From Bacteroidia bacterium (GTDB lineage: Bacteria > Bacteroidota > Bacteroidia > B-17B0 > Aurantibacillaceae): a stretch of DNA of 64,000 nt. Below are positions 8,419 through 16,288 of this stretch, piece by piece (within the stretch, counting starts at the first letter, position 1; every line of letters begins with the position of its first letter). Location: contig JAEUTQ010000038.1 in assembly GCA_016787445.1 (NCBI GenBank), positions 19,663 to 83,662 of the forward strand. The letters are read 5' to 3'. Position numbers and translations under genes: made by a program. The notes below the pieces were generated by a model that was not told the DNA's origin, made no database searches, and saw only the letters and a program-made list of their open reading frames with translations.

Positions 8419-9579
8419 ATGGTAGCGCTTGACATACAGGAGCAAATCCTGGATAAATTAAATACTCTCATAGTTGTTTTGAATAACGACGGGAGTGTGG
8501 ATTATGTAAGTAAATCGGCTCGCCAGCTTTTGGGCTACGAACCCGATGATTTATTAGGTAACAATTGGTGGGTTGCCACCCGCTTTTCGAAACCTGAAGG
8601 TATTGAAGTGAAAAGAAAACTACAATCTATTTTCAAGAATCGTAATAGTGGTGTGCAAACTTTTGAGCACTTACTTAAAACATCGCAAGGCGGACAAAAA
8701 TGGATTAACTGGAATGTTTCTGTATTAAATGAGGAGCAGTTAGTTGGTATTGGTTATGATATCACCGAAAAAAAACTGAATGAAAAGCGATTAATAGAAA
8801 GCAACAAACGCTTATCGGAACAAAATAAAGATATAACCGACAGCATACGTTACGCAAAACGCATTCAGGAATCTATACTTCAAAGTAAAGAATCTGTAAA
8901 AAGCATTCTTGAAGAATCATTTTTGTTATACAAACCAAAAGACATCGTGAGCGGTGATTTTTATTGGTTTTATGAAAACGAAAATTATAAATATGTGGCG
9001 GCAGTAGACTGCACCGGACATGGTGTGCCCGGCGCGATGATGAGCATGGTAGCTAACTCGATATTTAAAGAAGTTTTTCTTAACAGGAAGGAAATGGAAA
9101 CCGATAAAATTCTTTACGCTTTAGATGAGGAATTAGAAAAGGCCATCAATAAAAATCAAACCGAATCTTTTAATGATGGTATGGATGTAGCGTTAATCAG
9201 AATTGATAAATCAAGAAATGAACTTCAGTTTTCGGGAGCATTACGCCCACTTTTCATTTCCGACAGTTCAGGTGTCAGCGAAATAAGAGGTAGTCGCTAT
9301 CCGCTTGGATTTTATCCGGAAGTGAAGAAAAACTTTGAAAAAGCGATAATTAATTACGACAAAGGTACCTGTATTTACTTGGGCAGTGATGGTTTTGCCG
9401 ATCAGTTTGGCGGTTTGCGTGGCAAAAAAATGAACAGAGTTAATTTTAAGGAATTACTAAAGACTGCTTTTGAAATGCCGATAGAAGAACAAGAGGCGTT
9501 TTTAGAATATTCGTTCAATAACTGGAAACAGCAAGAAGAACAAACGGATGATGTGTTGATGATTGGAATAAAATTATGA
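8419..9579 (+). CDS. PAS domain - SpoIIE/PP2C-type protein serine phosphatase
   Basis: 386 residues, no signal peptide. Residues 1-125 are a PAS domain (VDYVSKSARQLLGYEPDDLL, ending in the PAC-like GIGYDITEKK). Residues 125-160 are charged and probably coiled-coil, including ITDSIRYAKRIQESIL, a linker shared with the two phosphatases near 41-46 kb. Residues from about 175 form a SpoIIE/RsbU PP2C domain with its metal-binding acidic residues: DIVSGDFYW, VDCTGHGVPGA, SDGFADQFGG and TDDVLMIGI. It likely dephosphorylates an anti-sigma antagonist or other phosphoserine protein in response to a signal sensed by PAS. No STAS or anti-sigma gene is adjacent. The GNAT gene begins 10 bases downstream, so they probably share an mRNA. 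Confidence 0.88.
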   Translation: MVALDIQEQILDKLNTLIVVLNNDGSVDYVSKSARQLLGYEPDDLLGNNWWVATRFSKPEGIEVKRKLQSIFKNRNSGVQTFEHLLKTSQGGQKWINWNVSVLNEEQLVGIGYDITEKKLNEKRLIESNKRLSEQNKDITDSIRYAKRIQESILQSKESVKSILEESFLLYKPKDIVSGDFYWFYENENYKYVAAVDCTGHGVPGAMMSMVANSIFKEVFLNRKEMETDKILYALDEELEKAINKNQTESFNDGMDVALIRIDKSRNELQFSGALRPLFISDSSGVSEIRGSRYPLGFYPEVKKNFEKAIINYDKGTCIYLGSDGFADQFGGLRGKKMNRVNFKELLKTAFEMPIEEQEAFLEYSFNNWKQQEEQTDDVLMIGIKL

Positions 9580-9589
9580 TATTTAATAC

Positions 9590-10105
9590 ATGTTGGAATT
9601 TAAAACGGGAAACATAAATGATGCAGCTCTAATTACCGATATTGGCGCGCGAAGTTTTATTGAATCGCATGGAAAGAGTGCATCCGAAACTGACATACGC
9701 AATTATGTACAATCAAAATTTAATATTCCTCAATTAGAATCAGAATTGGCAGATGATAATTCCATCTTTCAAATTGCTTATTACAATCAACAACCTGCGG
9801 CTTATTCGAAGATTACTTTAAATTGTCCGAATCCGAATATCAAGGAGCAAAAGGTGTGTAAAATGGACAGGTTATACGTGCTGGAAGAATATTTCGATAA
9901 AAAAATCGGACAAGTGTTGTTTGATCTAAATGTAGAAATTGCGAAGCAACATCAGCAAAAAGGTATTTGGCTCTATGTTTGGACGGGTAATCCGCGAGCT
10001 TTACGCTTTTATGAAAAACAAGGGTTTAAAATTGTGGGTGAAACTTATTTTAAAATCAGCGACACCCACAGTAATCCGAATTATTGGATGTATTTAGAAT
10101 TTTAA
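9590..10105 (+). CDS. GNAT family N-acetyltransferase
   Basis: 171 residues. The N-terminus (INDAALITDIGARSFIESHG) and the C-terminal half (KMDRLYVLEEYFDKKIGQVL, then WTGNPRALRFYEKQGFKIVG) give a full GNAT fold; the acetyl-CoA-binding motif A is weak, with KKIGQVL at the pyrophosphate-loop position. RALRFYEKQGF is the familiar motif B. Such enzymes acetylate small molecules, polyamines or protein N-termini; the substrate cannot be told. It starts 10 bases after the PAS-PP2C gene, which suggests co-expression. Its stop meets the end of the convergent YbaB gene without a gap. Confidence 0.85.
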   Translation: MLEFKTGNINDAALITDIGARSFIESHGKSASETDIRNYVQSKFNIPQLESELADDNSIFQIAYYNQQPAAYSKITLNCPNPNIKEQKVCKMDRLYVLEEYFDKKIGQVLFDLNVEIAKQHQQKGIWLYVWTGNPRALRFYEKQGFKIVGETYFKISDTHSNPNYWMYLEF

Positions 10106-10411
10106 TTACAATCCCGGTAATAATCCCGAAGCTGCCTTTTTCATTTCTTCTTCATTGATGGTATTGGCTTTTGAAATCGCTTTATTAAGTGTTACCAATA
10201 ACTGCTCTTCCAATTCAGTTTTATCGCCATGTTGCAAAGAAGAAGCAATGCTTAATGACTTTATTTCGCGGTTTCCGGTGATTTCAATTTTAATATCGCC
10301 ACCGGCCCCTTCTGTTGAAATGATTGTATCATCCAGCTTTCTTTTCATTTCATCGGCTTTTTGCTTCATTTCCTGAAGCTTGCCCATCATGTCTCCAAAT
10401 TTTCCGAACAT
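10106..10411 (-). CDS. YbaB/EbfC family nucleoid-associated protein
   Basis: 101 residues from the ATG at 10411. A start at 10444 would add 11 residues and overlap nadE, whereas MFGKFGDMMGKLQEMKQKAD is the usual family N-terminus and leaves 2 bases after the nadE stop. The protein has the charged N-terminal helix, the GAGGDIKIEITGNREIKSLSI beta region (GGxIKI type) and a C-terminal helix ending AASGLLPGL. YbaB/EbfC proteins are small dimeric DNA-binding proteins associated with the nucleoid, often beside dnaX or recR; neither is here, where the partner is nadE. Family call is secure; role beyond DNA binding is unknown. Confidence 0.9.
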   Translation of the reverse strand: MFGKFGDMMGKLQEMKQKADEMKRKLDDTIISTEGAGGDIKIEITGNREIKSLSIASSLQHGDKTELEEQLLVTLNKAISKANTINEEEMKKAASGLLPGL

Positions 10412-10413
10412 AA

Positions 10414-11193
10414 TTATTTTTTTAAATCGTGAGGTATTAAACAAACCGGGATTGGATCCATTTTATGTCGGTTTGCTTTATTACGTGTTGTGTATATTTT
10501 CATTACTTCCTTTTGGCGATCGTTAAGCTCATAGTTTTCCATATTTTCAATGTAAGCCATCGCCCACTCCAATTCAGGATACGTTGCGCCGATTTGATCT
10601 TCATCGGTTCTTCCATCCGCAAATAAACCATCGGTTGGTCTTGCATTCTGAATACTGTCAATTACATTTAATTCCTTAGCCAATTCATACACTTCTGTTT
10701 TAGTAAGGTCGGCAATCGGACTTAAATCAACACCACCATCTCCGTATTTGGTGAAAAAGCCAATTCCGAAATCTTCTATTTTATTTCCGGTACCTGCCAC
10801 TAAAAGTTTATGGTGTGAGGCAAATGAATAAAGCGTAATCATGCGTAAGCGCGAACGAACATTTGCCATGGTTAAAAAATCCTGGATGCTCGCAGGCAGT
10901 GCTTTCTGAATACTTTCGAAAGGAGCAGTAAGTTCAACTGTATCCGACTCAACATTCTTGAAATTTTGCTTCAACCAATTAATGTGTTCTGCACTTCTGT
11001 CGAATTCCGATTTATGCTGGCGAATTGGCATATTCAGCGCGATAACTTTCTTACCGGTAAGAGCGCAAAGTGTTGAAGTAACAGCGCTATCAATACCGCC
11101 ACTTATACCAATCACAAACCCCTCGGTTTTTGATGTTTCACAATAACCTTTAAGCCATTCTGTAATGTATTTTATAACTTCTTTATTTTTCAT
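10414..11193 (-). CDS. nadE: NH3-dependent NAD+ synthetase
   Basis: 259 residues, the size of the ammonia-dependent form without a glutaminase domain. NadE adenylates and amidates deamido-NAD+ to NAD+. The PP-loop SGGIDS is at residues 31-36 (GISGGIDSAVTS). VAGTGNKIEDFGIGFFTKYG, DGGVDLSPIADLTKTEVYE and TDGLFADGRTDEDQIGATY are diagnostic NadE segments. It is followed after 2 bases by the YbaB/EbfC gene. Secure. Confidence 0.95.
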   Translation of the reverse strand: MKNKEVIKYITEWLKGYCETSKTEGFVIGISGGIDSAVTSTLCALTGKKVIALNMPIRQHKSEFDRSAEHINWLKQNFKNVESDTVELTAPFESIQKALPASIQDFLTMANVRSRLRMITLYSFASHHKLLVAGTGNKIEDFGIGFFTKYGDGGVDLSPIADLTKTEVYELAKELNVIDSIQNARPTDGLFADGRTDEDQIGATYPELEWAMAYIENMENYELNDRQKEVMKIYTTRNKANRHKMDPIPVCLIPHDLKK

Positions 11194-11214
11194 AATGGAT
11201 GGTATAAAAATAAA

Positions 11215-11239
11215 AAATCCCGGAGAATTTCCGGGATTT
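11215..11239 (-). terminator. Intrinsic terminator after the outer-membrane barrel gene
   Basis: A 10-base-pair stem (aaatcccgga with tccgggattt) and a 5-base loop, followed on the minus strand by a T-rich run (complement of 11203-11217). It lies 17 bases past the stop of the barrel gene at 11257 and before nadE, separating the two minus-strand units. Confidence 0.85.
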
Positions 11240-11256
11240 AAATGAGATGATAATTA

Positions 11257-12123
11257 TTAGAATAAGAAGCCAATGTTAAGCTGAACACCATCACTAAAAC
11301 CACTTTGTTTAGCTGTTGCAGGTCGAATTGAATTATTTAAGTTATCCTTTAGTTTCTCAACCATGATATCGGAATTTGATTGATACTGATTAATAAAGCC
11401 ACGGATATAGTTAACCCCTACAAAAATTGAGGTTGAACCGGAAAGATTATATTCAAATCCTAAACCAACATTTAAAGCCACATTAAACGGAATTAAATCT
11501 CCTTTCGGACGCATATCTGTAATGGTACTTGTTCCGGCAGTTTCGAAATGATTGCTGGTAGAGTTATATTGGAGCTCTACAATCTCATCGGTAGCTCTGT
11601 ACTTAGTTTGAATAGCAATATTCCCGCCAAACATACCAAAGTACTTAAACCCTCCAATATCCTTAGTCATTAATTTTAATAATACAGGAAGCGTTACATA
11701 AGTCATTTTTACATCGCGGCTTTTTATTTCGTAGAATTTTCTTTCCGTGCCAGCGTCTGTGTTCATATCTAAAGGCGTTCTTTCCCAAATAATCGCTTGA
11801 TCTGTAGAATTTACGTACGCATTATCTTTAGTTAAAACATATCCTTGTCCATTTTTAAACGTTTGTTTTCCTCCTAAAAAATCGCCACCAATACCGGTTA
11901 CGAAATGAGCTGTAGAATTAAGACGAAATTCTAATTGTAAGCCAAAACCAAAACCAAATTTGATGCCGGTACTTTCAACTACCTTTTTGTCCTGGCTTCT
12001 TAACCAGGTTGGAGTTGGGGTAACTTTTAAGCCAAATCGGAATTTTTTATCCGCGTCATCATCTGCTAAGATTACATTTGTAATTAACAATGAGGCTACA
12101 GCAAGTGAAAAAATCTTTTTCAT
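11257..12123 (-). CDS. Outer-membrane beta-barrel protein
   Basis: 288 residues with an MKKIFSLAVASLLITNVILA signal peptide. The mature part alternates hydrophobic and polar residues in strand-length blocks (FRFGLKVTPTPTWL, FGFGFGLQLEFRLN, FVTGIGGDFLGG, LNVGLGFEYNLSG, FVGVNYIRGF) and ends with QLNIGFLF, a C-terminal aromatic as expected of outer-membrane barrels. This is the PorT-like / beta-barrel type common in Bacteroidota; ligand and role are unknown. It is divergent from gldB, with facing promoter motifs in the 45-base gap, which may point to co-regulation. Confidence 0.8.
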   Translation of the reverse strand: MKKIFSLAVASLLITNVILADDDADKKFRFGLKVTPTPTWLRSQDKKVVESTGIKFGFGFGLQLEFRLNSTAHFVTGIGGDFLGGKQTFKNGQGYVLTKDNAYVNSTDQAIIWERTPLDMNTDAGTERKFYEIKSRDVKMTYVTLPVLLKLMTKDIGGFKYFGMFGGNIAIQTKYRATDEIVELQYNSTSNHFETAGTSTITDMRPKGDLIPFNVALNVGLGFEYNLSGSTSIFVGVNYIRGFINQYQSNSDIMVEKLKDNLNNSIRPATAKQSGFSDGVQLNIGFLF

Positions 12124-12142
12124 TTTCTTTATATTTAAAAAT

Positions 12143-12158
12143 TATCTTTACAAAGATA
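12143..12158. promoter_or_regulatory. Palindromic divergent -7 elements (TATCTTT-AC-AAAGATA)
   Basis: The 16-base palindrome holds TATCTTTA on the plus strand (gldB side) and TATCTTTG on the minus strand (barrel side, a perfect TAnnTTTG match). Distances to the ATGs are 18 and 27 bases. The two elements overlap head to head, so RNA polymerase could serve only one gene at a time. Motif-based assignment. Confidence 0.4.
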
Positions 12159-12168
12159 AACTTTTTTG

Positions 12169-13179
12169 ATGAAGTACCTTATTAAGTTATTAATACCAAT
12201 TGCCGTTATTACACTTTTATTAAGTTGTAAAAACAATCGTTTAGAAGCGGATATTTCAGGTATTGAAATAGCGCCTGTTAAATTTGAAAGACTTGACAGG
12301 GATTTGTTTTCAATTACACCTCAAAACCATTTAACAAAAGAGCAAGAACTTATTAAAAAGTATGGCACTTTTTATCGTCAGTTTGTTTATACAATTATAA
12401 ATGCCAATAAAGCCGACACGAATTATTTATTGCATTTTGTAACGGATAAAGATATGCGCGGAAGCTATGAGGAAGTTCAAAAAACCATAAAAGATGAGGA
12501 TATTAATAAACTCGCTGAAGAATTAACACTTTGCGAAAAAAGATTCAAGTACTTTTTTCCGAAACGCAAACTTCCATTAAAACATGTAGCTTATTTCAGC
12601 GGCTATAATTATAACATTGTTTATCCGGATTCTACTTTAGGCATTAGCTTGGAGATGTATTTAGGTAATAATAACAAGTATTATAAGATGCTGCAGTGGC
12701 CACAATATCAGGTGAGGTCGATGACCAAAGAAAATATGCTTCCAAATTTGGTAAGAGGCTGGTTAATTACCGAGTTCGACAATTCGGAACCCACCAATAC
12801 CCTATTGCATCACATGATATTTTACGGAAAGCTTTTTTATACAATGGATGCGCTTTTACCTGATATGCATGATAGTTTAAAAGTGAATTATTCTACTGCC
12901 CAAATGAACTATTGTGAAAAGTATGAGAAGAATGTTTGGGGATTTTTAGCTCAAGAAAACAGGTTATATGAAAACAATCTTAAAACCATAACTGAGTTTA
13001 CAAGTGATGGTCCGTTTACAGGCGCAATTAGCAAAGATTGCCCTCCAAGGGTTGCTATGTGGATTGGTTGGCAAATTGTAAGGAGTTATATGGATAATAA
13101 TGAAGCAGTAAGTTTAGAAGATTTATTGAATGAGAAAGACGCTCAAAAAATATTAAATAAAAGCAAATACAGGCCTTAA
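12169..13179 (+). CDS. gldB: Gliding motility lipoprotein GldB
   Basis: 336 residues from ATG at 12169; a TTG one codon earlier is less likely. The signal peptide ends in a lipobox, TLLLSC, so Cys is the lipid-modified residue. The GldB pattern runs throughout: ERLDRDLFSI, KYGTFYRQFVYTI, FKYFFPKRKLP, VAYFSGYNYNIVYPDSTLGI, LEMYLG, HMIFYGKLFYTMDALLP, and the terminal LNKSKYRP, close to the SKYKP ending common in GldB. GldB is needed for gliding and is linked to the T9SS in Flavobacterium, though it also occurs in non-motile Bacteroidota. gldC follows 10 bases later. Confidence 0.93.
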   Translation: MKYLIKLLIPIAVITLLLSCKNNRLEADISGIEIAPVKFERLDRDLFSITPQNHLTKEQELIKKYGTFYRQFVYTIINANKADTNYLLHFVTDKDMRGSYEEVQKTIKDEDINKLAEELTLCEKRFKYFFPKRKLPLKHVAYFSGYNYNIVYPDSTLGISLEMYLGNNNKYYKMLQWPQYQVRSMTKENMLPNLVRGWLITEFDNSEPTNTLLHHMIFYGKLFYTMDALLPDMHDSLKVNYSTAQMNYCEKYEKNVWGFLAQENRLYENNLKTITEFTSDGPFTGAISKDCPPRVAMWIGWQIVRSYMDNNEAVSLEDLLNEKDAQKILNKSKYRP

Positions 13180-13189
13180 TACATAAAAC

Positions 13190-13513
13190 ATGAAAACAAG
13201 CGAAATTAATTTTAAAGTGACGGTAGATGAGAATTATTTACCGATTGATATAAAGTGGGAAGCCAAAGACGCAGGAGAAACCAGCGAATGTAAAAGCGCC
13301 ATGATTGCATTATGGGACGCTAAAGAAAACAACACGCTTCGGATTGATTTATGGACCAAAGACATGAGTGTTGATGAAATGAAGAAGTTCTTTATACAAA
13401 ACATCATGACACTGACTGATACTTATACGAGAGCCACCAGCGATACGGCTACTGCCGACGAAGTAAAGGCATTAATAAGCGATGTGGGTCGGAAATTAGG
13501 CATTATACAATAA
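13190..13513 (+). CDS. gldC: Gliding motility protein GldC
   Basis: 107 residues, close to the usual GldC length. The sequence begins KTSEINFKVTVDENYLPIDI and contains KWEAKDAG, CKSAMIALWD, LRIDLWTKDMSVDEMKKFF and a C-terminal SDVGRKLGI, all characteristic. No signal peptide is present, so it is probably cytoplasmic or peripheral. It follows gldB by 10 bases and ends at a strong terminator, forming a two-gene operon. In Flavobacterium gldC is accessory to gliding. Confidence 0.93.
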   Translation: MKTSEINFKVTVDENYLPIDIKWEAKDAGETSECKSAMIALWDAKENNTLRIDLWTKDMSVDEMKKFFIQNIMTLTDTYTRATSDTATADEVKALISDVGRKLGIIQ

Positions 13514-13542
13514 AAAAAGCCGCAGTAAACTGCGGCTTTTTT
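13513..13542. terminator. Bidirectional terminator between gldC and a lipoprotein gene
   Basis: Stem agccgcag / ctgcggct extended by A-T pairs on both sides, so there is a T-run on either strand (13537-13542 on plus, complement of 13512-13518 on minus). It sits between converging genes and can serve both. Confidence 0.88.
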
Positions 13543-13559
13543 GTTATTTAATATTTCGA

Positions 13560-14093
13560 TTAAGCTTCCGGTGCTTTTTTAACTACCTCTTTCATGCTTT
13601 TTGCAGCGTCAACCATCTTTTGAACTGCTTCTTTCGATAATGGCTCACCTTCTGTGCTCTTAATATCTTCGTACACATAGGTTGAATTACCTAATTTCTG
13701 AATTGAATAAAAATGGAATTCAGGCTTCGTGATTTCGCTTTCCCACATAATTGTGGTTGGCTCATCCACAACGAATGATTTGAACTTATTCACCTCATCA
13801 CCTTGGATATCTGTTTTACGTAATTCCATATCACCCGGATCTTCTGTAATCGATAACTGAAAATCTTTACCGATTTTAATTTCAAGTGCCCCCCAAGTTT
13901 GTTCCATAATCTCCATTTTAGAGTTAGTTGTATCCGGAACAAAAATAGTAAACGGCTTACCGTACTTACTTAAATCAAGAGTAATCATACCTGCAGGAGC
14001 CACTACAGCGGCAGGTTCTTCTTTTTTATCGCCGCAGCTTTGAACCGAAGCAATGATCGCGATAGCAGAAATAATTGATAATAGCTTTTTCAT
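13560..14093 (-). CDS. Putative lipoprotein of unknown function
   Basis: 177 residues. MKKLLSIISAIAIIASVQSC is a lipoprotein signal with Cys at the end of the lipobox. A short charged and Ala-Pro linker (GDKKEEPAAVVAPAG) precedes a single beta-rich domain with MITLDLSKYGKPFTIFVPD and WESEITKPEFHFYSIQKLG. The C-terminus is a Lys/Ala-rich amphipathic helix (VQKMVDAAKSMKEVVKKAP). I do not recognise a named family. On the minus strand TATCTTTA (complement of 14118-14125) stands 24 bases upstream of the ATG as a possible -7 element. It is convergent with gldC across the shared terminator. Confidence 0.75.
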   Translation of the reverse strand: MKKLLSIISAIAIIASVQSCGDKKEEPAAVVAPAGMITLDLSKYGKPFTIFVPDTTNSKMEIMEQTWGALEIKIGKDFQLSITEDPGDMELRKTDIQGDEVNKFKSFVVDEPTTIMWESEITKPEFHFYSIQKLGNSTYVYEDIKSTEGEPLSKEAVQKMVDAAKSMKEVVKKAPEA

Positions 14094-14177
14094 TGATGTG
14101 TTTGTTTTTAATTTGTGTAAAGATAAATTAATTCAGGAATTAATTGCAACAATAGGGCAAATAGAAAAGTATGGACA

Positions 14178-14206
14178 TAAAAAAACCCCGCTGAGCGGGG
14201 CTTTTT
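14178..14206 (-). terminator. Intrinsic terminator after the lysine-rich mini-protein gene
   Basis: GC-rich stem ccccgc / gcgggg (14186-14191 with 14195-14200) and a 3-base loop, with a long T-run on the minus strand (complement of 14178-14185). It lies directly behind the stop at 14208, which strongly supports a real transcribed gene there. Confidence 0.88.
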
Positions 14207-14207
14207 A

Positions 14208-14318
14208 TTACTTCTTCTTAGAAGCTTTTTTCTTAGCTGCTTTTTTCTTTGGAGCGGCTTTTTTCTTAGCTACTTTTTTCTTTGGAGCAGCTTTTTTCTT
14301 TGTTGCTTTTTTTGCCAT
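14208..14318 (-). CDS. 36-residue lysine-rich histone H1-like protein
   Basis: A very short gene on the minus strand, ATG at 14318 and TAA at 14208-14210. The product has 20 lysines among 36 residues and is built from repeated KKKAAP / KKKVA / KKKAA units, like the C-terminal tails of histone H1 and of bacterial H1-like Hc1 proteins. It has no hydrophobic core or signal peptide and must be strongly DNA- or RNA-binding. A strong terminator follows the stop within two bases, supporting expression. Candidate roles are nucleoid compaction or nucleic-acid chaperoning. It could instead be the remnant tail of a longer protein, but the intact start, stop and terminator argue against decay. Confidence 0.7.
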   Translation of the reverse strand: MAKKATKKKAAPKKKVAKKKAAPKKKAAKKKASKKK

Positions 14319-14576
14319 GGTTTCTTGTTTTTGAGTTTTTGTTAATACGAAGTAATAAAATAAATCGTTCTCTACTAAATATTAACCCATTATTTTTTCA
14401 ACATCAAAATGTTGATATTGTTAATTACGTAAATCGTGTGTTCTGCTAAAATATTTTCTCCAATGAAGAAATAAAAAATATTTTTTTGTTGATCCTCTGC
14501 AAGCATTGATTTTACTGGTGTTTCAGAGGATGTCATATTTTTTTCTGCGTAAATAATTTTCAGTTTTGTAAGCTTT
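14319..14576. other. AT-rich intergenic region without a recognisable gene
   Basis: 258 bases between the lysine-rich mini-gene and the Ig-like lipoprotein gene. It should contain the mini-gene promoter. I see no coding frame, hairpin or convincing TAnnTTTG element near the ATG. Confidence 0.6.
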
Positions 14577-16235
14577 TTATTTCACTTTCCACTCCGATTC
14601 CGAATCCCAATTTGCTAATAATTTTATTGGAATGGCGTTTAAATAAACTGTTTCAGGTTGTGTTTTTTGTAATAAATGACCTGTATCCCACATTTTATTT
14701 TTGTTTTCATCACGTATTAACTTCACATAATAATTACCCGGCAACAAATTTTTAAACGAAAATGTTTGTTCTGCGCTTGAAGAAATACTTTGTTCACAGT
14801 ACAATTCTCGAGCTATTTCCTGTTTATCATTCATTAATTGAATAATGTAATCACTCTTATCAGGAAATAACAATTTAAGTTGTAATGAAGCATAATCATC
14901 CGGTAAACTAGTTCTAAAGCTAATTTTCACCGAATCGTTTGGTAAACCAAATTTAGTTTTAATGGCGCCTGACTTTATTACCAGATCATACACTGCATCT
15001 TCCGATAATTTTTCTAATAGTAATAATCTATCACAACCCTCTGCCTTAAATTGAGGAGACAATTTAGTAAGGATGGTATCTTGTTTTCTGGTTAAATTAA
15101 CCTTGGCCATGTCGATACTGGTAAAATCCATAGCCGCATTAAATTTTAGTGCAGCGGTTTCGTAATAAGGCATTACACCATTTACCAATGGCTTTAGCTC
15201 AATATCCAATAAAAGTTTTCGCTCTTGCTTTAATCTCTCAAATTTCTCGTTTGAAAGAAGATTGATAGAAATTGTATCAATTAAGGATTTATTGGCATGT
15301 TTAACCACAAGCTTTAACGTATCAAATATATCATGATAATATACTGAACACGTATCATTAGTGCCGCCTTCTGTGCATAATAATTTATCTTGCGATTCTT
15401 GGAAGGCTTTAACATTATTATCCTGCTCCGCATTATAAATCACTTTGGCCATTCCATAATAAGGAGAAAAAGCCTTTTTCACGAAGAACTTAATTGGTTT
15501 TTCTTTAAATAAAGTAAAGATCAGATTTGAATCCACATTTGAGTTAATCGTATTGTTTAAAAAACCTATCATCTCTTCTCCGCCATCAAACTTAAGGTTC
15601 TTATTCTTGTCGGAGAACGCAAAGGCTTTAAAATCGCCGGGAGGCAAATAATTTATACTGAAAACACCGTTTGAGTTGGTCTTTGTAAAGTAAAGTGGAT
15701 TTTGTTTCCACACAACGCTGTCACTTTCGCTACTATTATATAATCCAACAGTGATATCTGATTCTGCTTTTAAATTAAACGCATTATTAACCTTTCCCTC
15801 GATAACAAGGGAGTCGATTTTATTTCCTGTTGAAAACACATACTCAAAATTGGAAAGCGTGTTTCCTTCATGCATGTCCTGAATTGAATTTCCAAAAAAG
15901 AAGCGGTAAGTTGTATTGGGCAATAACTCTGTATAACTTAAGTTTATTATTACTTTCTTTCCCTTCGCTTCTACTTCCGGCTGATTTTTTAATTGCGGGG
16001 TAATAACTAATTGATTGGCGATATCCTTTACTTGAATATATTCATCAAAGGTTAACTCAATAAACTTCGCCTTAAAGTTTAAACTGATGTTTTGAGGAAT
16101 GGTGTTAAGCAGTTTTGGTGCTTGGCTATCTCGCTGACCTCCTGTTAGCGGTGCTACTTGAGCGCAACGCCACATTAAAAGGGCCAGAAATAATACAATT
16201 ATGTGCTTAAACTTTACCAGACAATAAACTCGCAT
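14577..16235 (-). CDS. Ig-like domain lipoprotein (Big_5-type), adhesin-associated
   Basis: 552 residues from the ATG at 16235; a TTG four codons earlier is less likely. The signal sequence ends LALLMWRC, a lipobox. Residues about 35-130 form a Big_5 Ig-like domain (LNTIPQNISLNFKAKFIELT, then LLPNTTYRFFFG, ISL/NFEYVFSTG). Further beta-sandwich segments follow, among them a GDFKAFAFSDKNKNLKFDGG calcium-loop-like stretch and a second copy near the C-terminus (YYVKLIRDENKNKMWDTG). The protein is likely at the outer membrane. It follows the PorP/SprF gene by 53 bases on the same strand, so it probably belongs to the adhesin operon. Its precise role is unknown. Confidence 0.8.
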   Translation of the reverse strand: MRVYCLVKFKHIIVLFLALLMWRCAQVAPLTGGQRDSQAPKLLNTIPQNISLNFKAKFIELTFDEYIQVKDIANQLVITPQLKNQPEVEAKGKKVIINLSYTELLPNTTYRFFFGNSIQDMHEGNTLSNFEYVFSTGNKIDSLVIEGKVNNAFNLKAESDITVGLYNSSESDSVVWKQNPLYFTKTNSNGVFSINYLPPGDFKAFAFSDKNKNLKFDGGEEMIGFLNNTINSNVDSNLIFTLFKEKPIKFFVKKAFSPYYGMAKVIYNAEQDNNVKAFQESQDKLLCTEGGTNDTCSVYYHDIFDTLKLVVKHANKSLIDTISINLLSNEKFERLKQERKLLLDIELKPLVNGVMPYYETAALKFNAAMDFTSIDMAKVNLTRKQDTILTKLSPQFKAEGCDRLLLLEKLSEDAVYDLVIKSGAIKTKFGLPNDSVKISFRTSLPDDYASLQLKLLFPDKSDYIIQLMNDKQEIARELYCEQSISSSAEQTFSFKNLLPGNYYVKLIRDENKNKMWDTGHLLQKTQPETVYLNAIPIKLLANWDSESEWKVK

Positions 16236-16288
16236 AAAATTAATCAATCCTGCGAATTACAATTATTAAAAAAACAAAAGAAGCTCAA

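Noticed and set aside
14053..14334. Plus-strand frame ending in a Phe/Ala-rich tail
   Set aside because: It is the complement of the lysine-rich mini-gene (AAG/AAA read as CTT/TTT) and has no plausible start; the minus-strand gene has the terminator.
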